Source of the DNA: an uncultured bacterium
GTDB taxonomy: Bacteria; Bacteroidota; Bacteroidia; Bacteroidales; Bacteroidaceae
Length of the DNA: 64,000 nt
NCBI GenBank assembly: GCA_905215345.1
Contig: CAJMPR010000001.1
Span: 248,001-312,000 of the forward strand
Direction of reading: 5' to 3'
The stretch's first letter is position 1. Every line of letters begins with the position of its first letter. Shown in pieces: positions 60,906-64,000 of this stretch. The translations under genes and the position numbers were made by a program. Below the pieces are notes generated by a model. The model had not been told where the DNA came from. It saw nothing but the letters and a program-made list of their open reading frames with translations, and searched no databases.

Positions 60906-62000
60906 ATGACGGATTATCCTACTAACATAATAGATAGTGAATATATAAAATGGCTAAAAGTCATTAAACACCAAATTCGTTCTACGAAAATACAAATGAT
61001 AAAAACAGCCAATACAGAGTTGATACACTTTTATTGGCAGCTGGGACAAATGATCTCTCAAAAGCTGAAAGAACAGAATTGGGGAGATAAAGTAATAAAT
61101 AAACTTTCAACAGACTTGCGCAATGAATTTCCTGATATGCAAGGCTTTTCTCGTCAGAACCTATACTACAGCAAACATTTCTATGAATTTTACGCAGAGA
61201 AAACACACATTTCACCCAATAATTCAATTGTCCCCCAAGTTGAGGGACAATTACAAGTAACTGAAAATTACAAAATTATTTTTGATATACCTTGGGGCCA
61301 TCAAAAGGTGATAATTAGTAAAGCCCAAAGTATAGAAGAAGCATTGTTCTATGCGCATCAAACCCTATCTAACAGTTGGAGCAGAAGTGTATTAGAAAAC
61401 CAATTCAAGCAGCAATATTACGAACATTATGGACAAGGACAGACAAACTTCTCACAAACATTGCCGGCTCTAACGGCAGATATGGCGCAAGAAGTTGTAA
61501 AAGATCCATATTGGTTTGATTTTGTATCTGTGTCGCAAAAAGCACAGGAACGAGATATTGAAAAGCAACTTGTATCTCACATCACCCAGTTTCTTCTTGA
61601 ATTAGGTAAAGGGTTTGCATTTGTAGGGGAGCAATACTGTTTAAGTCTGAACAACAGAGAATATTTTTGTGATTTGTTGTTCTATCATATTCCTTTAAGG
61701 GTTTATGTTGTTATAGAATTAAAGAATGGAAGTTTCAAACCAGAACACTTGGGACAACTAAACTTCTATCAAAATCTAATCAATAACACTTTAAGAGGAG
61801 AGTATGATAATCCGACTATAGGGATGCTGCTCTGTCGAGATAAAGATAAGATTGAAGTGGAATATGCATTACAGAATATTTCTTCACCGATTGGTGTCAG
61901 CGAGTTTAATATAAAAGAACTACTTCCTGAAAACTTAAAAAGTAAACTACCCACAATTGAGGAAGTTGAAAAGGAACTTAATAAATTTGTGGAACAATAA
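60906..62000 (+). CDS. DUF1016 (YhcG-like) PD-(D/E)xK nuclease-domain protein
   Basis: The 364-residue protein has a helical N-terminal DUF1016 domain (FYWQLGQMISQKL, FSRQNLYYSKHFYEFY, IPWGHQKVII) and a C-terminal nuclease fold (about 225-345). The catalytic pattern runs from YFCDLLFYH to VYVVIELKNG, giving the Asp and Glu-x-Lys set. Members occur near restriction-modification and other defence genes, or singly; here it is alone, so a defence role is only suggested. Codon usage is more A/T-rich than that of the flanking glycosidase gene. A strong bidirectional terminator follows. Confidence 0.88.
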   Translation: MTDYPTNIIDSEYIKWLKVIKHQIRSTKIQMIKTANTELIHFYWQLGQMISQKLKEQNWGDKVINKLSTDLRNEFPDMQGFSRQNLYYSKHFYEFYAEKTHISPNNSIVPQVEGQLQVTENYKIIFDIPWGHQKVIISKAQSIEEALFYAHQTLSNSWSRSVLENQFKQQYYEHYGQGQTNFSQTLPALTADMAQEVVKDPYWFDFVSVSQKAQERDIEKQLVSHITQFLLELGKGFAFVGEQYCLSLNNREYFCDLLFYHIPLRVYVVIELKNGSFKPEHLGQLNFYQNLINNTLRGEYDNPTIGMLLCRDKDKIEVEYALQNISSPIGVSEFNIKELLPENLKSKLPTIEEVEKELNKFVEQ

Positions 62001-62039
62001 AATTCAGAAATTCTACAGATACCTGTTCAAAACAAAAAC

Positions 62040-62079
62040 AGAGGGTAACGAATACCAACCCGGTAATTCGTTACCCTCT
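62040..62079. terminator. Bidirectional terminator between convergent genes
   Basis: A perfect 14-bp stem (62040-62053 with 62066-62079) with a 12-base loop lies between the stops of the DUF1016 gene and the convergent glycosidase-like gene. U-rich runs flank it weakly on both strands. Confidence 0.75.
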
Positions 62080-62111
62080 ATCTTAATTTTCAACCGATAG
62101 TATTGCCTGTT

Positions 62112-64000
62112 TTACAACTGTACCTTAATCGATTTTCCCTCCTCTATATTCTTTTTCAAAACGACTTTTCCACCTTTCAGTACCTCTACATGCAACTTCT
62201 TTCCGGCACGTGATACGTGAATATCGAAATCGGAATTGAAGGCACGTACTCTATTCAGGTTCATGTAGTTCCATTCCTGAGGCAAACGAGGGGTCATTTC
62301 AAAGCTGCTGAGTCCGGTGGGACGGATACCGAAAAGTCCTTCGGTATAGATGCGGCAGTAAAGACCGCTTTCGGCAGAGAGATGGCGCTGGTCGCCTTCG
62401 GGCCAGGCTTCGATGGCATAAGGGACATGGTCGCCAAGCAGTCTGCGACGGGAATACTTCTTCAGGAAGTCCATACCTTTGGCTACCTCACCGGCGGCAA
62501 TGGTGCCACGCAGGGCATAGAGAGTAGAACGATCCCAGAAAGTTTCTGTTCCGGCTTGCGTCAGCAGTCCGTCATCCGTCCAGAGACGGGGAGAAAACAG
62601 GGCGTCGATAGTACCTTGTGCCCGAGTGTTAATACCCATAACCAACGGCATACAAATCCAAGAACGAAGAATGTCGTTTCCTTCGTAGTAACGGTAACTA
62701 TGGAAACCTTCTATCTCGAAACCGAAATGTTTCTCAATAGCTTGTTCCAAAGCATTTGCCTGTTCACGATAGGTATTCAGTTGTTTACCGGATATGCCTA
62801 ACTCACGCCCTAACAAAACAGCGGAGCGCAAAGCATCGTAATAAAGCGTGGAAGTACAGAGATTGGCATCACCGGCAGGAAAACGGTTTTCCAATTCGTC
62901 CGAATTGGAGGCTACCACACCGGCAGGAGTCAGTTTGCGATGACAGTATTCAAGACACCACTTGATGAGCGGCCAAAGTTCACGGGCTTCTTCCCTATTG
63001 CCGTGTGCAAGGGCATAACGTGCAGCACCGTAAGCAATCATTGCTCCGTCACCACGGTCTTTCGCTCCGTGCCAGAAGCTGACACCTTCGGAAATAATGG
63101 AACTCGGAATAGGGTTGTATTCAGGATTCATATAACGAGCAAAGTGACGGTAGCAATTCAAGGCCGATTCATTACCGATTTCGTATCCCAGGAAGGGGAA
63201 GAACGGATTAATATATTCCGCCTGGTCGTTTGCCCATACGGCAGCATAATAGGCTTCACCACCGGGACCGTGCATCAAGCCGCCCTTCGTGCGATAGATG
63301 CTCTCGGCACCACGTAACTTGGCGAAGGCGAACATACGGTTCAGCACAGGGTCAGGGGTATCCAGAACAAGGTTATTCCACCATTGATTGATAAGAGCCT
63401 GACGACCGGCACGCTCGCTCTGAATGGTAATGCGGGAGAAGGCGGTGTTATCTTTTTCGGTAACATCGTCCGATACCTTCTTGCCGGAGAAGAGGGCGTA
63501 GAACTCTAACGTCTCACCCGGTTTCAGCACGAAAGTTCCTTGTTTGGAAAGGGAGGCTTCGATGCGATAAGCACCATAAACACCAGCTTCTTCGGGCGTG
63601 GTATATGTGACGCGCCAGTCGGGAACACGCAGGGTAATAGCTTCCTGACTATTATTCTTGAACGTATATTCTTCCAGATAGCGAGCGGCATTGGTAGAAG
63701 GATAAAGGATGCGCGTTACGTGAACGGCGTCTTTCTGTTCCTTACGGCGATAGATGTAACCGAAATCACTTTCCACGCGCATGATGCCGTTGAAAGTAAT
63801 ATCTTTGACATGCTCATTCAGGAGGGTTTGATCGTCTACGGTCACCATAGCGGGGATATTAACGTCAAAGCGTTGTTTCAGGTTGTTCTGTGTCTTGTTC
63901 GGTTCCATACGAAGCATGGGGAAAACCAGGCTACGGTTAAGATGGAAACGCTGTCCGGCATCCACACCATAACGCAGGACGACGGAAATCATTTGTCCGC
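62112..64000 (-). CDS. Six-hairpin glycosidase-like protein (5' partial)
   Basis: At least 628 residues are visible, and the frame continues past the right edge, so the N-terminus and any signal peptide are missing. A beta-sandwich region (first 210 or so visible residues) is followed by an (alpha/alpha)6 barrel with WANDQAEYINPF, GAKDRGDGAMIAYGA, NSDELENRFPAGD, TETFWDRST and YAIEAWPEGDQRHLSAESG, and then a short beta tail. This is the layout of clan GH-L/M-like or GH78/GH63-like enzymes; I cannot assign a family. Acidic residues in KDRGDG and SDELE are candidates for catalysis. It probably acts on a plant or bacterial glycan in another locus. Confidence 0.6.
   Translation of the reverse strand, partial: GQMISVVLRYGVDAGQRFHLNRSLVFPMLRMEPNKTQNNLKQRFDVNIPAMVTVDDQTLLNEHVKDITFNGIMRVESDFGYIYRRKEQKDAVHVTRILYPSTNAARYLEEYTFKNNSQEAITLRVPDWRVTYTTPEEAGVYGAYRIEASLSKQGTFVLKPGETLEFYALFSGKKVSDDVTEKDNTAFSRITIQSERAGRQALINQWWNNLVLDTPDPVLNRMFAFAKLRGAESIYRTKGGLMHGPGGEAYYAAVWANDQAEYINPFFPFLGYEIGNESALNCYRHFARYMNPEYNPIPSSIISEGVSFWHGAKDRGDGAMIAYGAARYALAHGNREEARELWPLIKWCLEYCHRKLTPAGVVASNSDELENRFPAGDANLCTSTLYYDALRSAVLLGRELGISGKQLNTYREQANALEQAIEKHFGFEIEGFHSYRYYEGNDILRSWICMPLVMGINTRAQGTIDALFSPRLWTDDGLLTQAGTETFWDRSTLYALRGTIAAGEVAKGMDFLKKYSRRRLLGDHVPYAIEAWPEGDQRHLSAESGLYCRIYTEGLFGIRPTGLSSFEMTPRLPQEWNYMNLNRVRAFNSDFDIHVSRAGKKLHVEVLKGGKVVLKKNIEEGKSIKVQL

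Overview
The window reads as a Bacteroides chromosome. It has SusC/SusD outer-membrane pairs, giant hybrid two-component regulators, Bacteroidetes-type promoters (TTTG, about 19 bp, TAnnTTTG), FimA/Mfa-type fimbrillins and a Bacteroides-type tyrosine recombinase. The sequence does not fix the species. I recognise no rRNA, tRNA, CRISPR array or insertion sequence.

Region 1 (1-27.8 kb) is a polysaccharide utilization locus after the tail of another SusD-like gene. On the minus strand it carries a hybrid regulator (22.4-26.5 kb), then a tight run of secreted enzymes (22.3 to 8.0 kb): a GH105-propeller fusion, GH88, GH2, an alginate-lyase-family enzyme, GH105, a PL8 lyase, a GH95-like enzyme and a beta-helix protein. 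SusC and SusD follow. A convergent beta-helix plus jelly-roll protein (0.4-2.9 kb) and another GH105 (26.7-27.8 kb) flank it. There are four unsaturated-uronyl hydrolases, several lyases and no sulfatase, so the likely target is a branched, unsulfated, uronate-rich polysaccharide. The substrate is not evident.

Region 2 (28.2-48.5 kb) is the most unusual part. A second hybrid regulator heads a minus-strand series with no SusC/SusD. It contains a propeller/di-heme peroxidase-like protein, a chorismatase-like enzyme, a cupin lipoprotein, a VOC protein, a two-subunit dihydroxyacetone-kinase-type kinase, an LsrF-type aldolase, a small propeller, and a 1,328-residue protein with two haem-binding motifs and a formylglycine-enzyme-like domain. 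Beyond a terminator lie a DAHP synthase without chorismate mutase domain and a fused ResB-CcsA cytochrome c assembly protein. This looks like a regulated system linking periplasmic c-type haem redox chemistry to cytoplasmic phosphoketose cleavage. I do not recognise it as a named pathway.

Region 3 (48.7-51.4 kb) holds a Fpg/Nei-like glycosylase lacking the usual N-terminal proline, two small nuclease-fold proteins and a PepSY-like protein.

Region 4 (51.5-60.5 kb) is a fimbrial operon on the minus strand next to a tyrosine recombinase. Between them lies a 302-bp segment bounded by 28-bp perfect inverted repeats. It contains a near-consensus promoter that points away from the operon, so the locus appears to be phase-variable and captured OFF.

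Region 5 (60.9-64.0 kb) has a DUF1016 nuclease-domain protein and the C-terminal part of a six-hairpin glycosidase-like protein.

Two intergenic arrays of short palindromes (2.93-3.01 kb and 28.0-28.1 kb) have different sequences but share a 22-bp period. I know of no named element that matches them.
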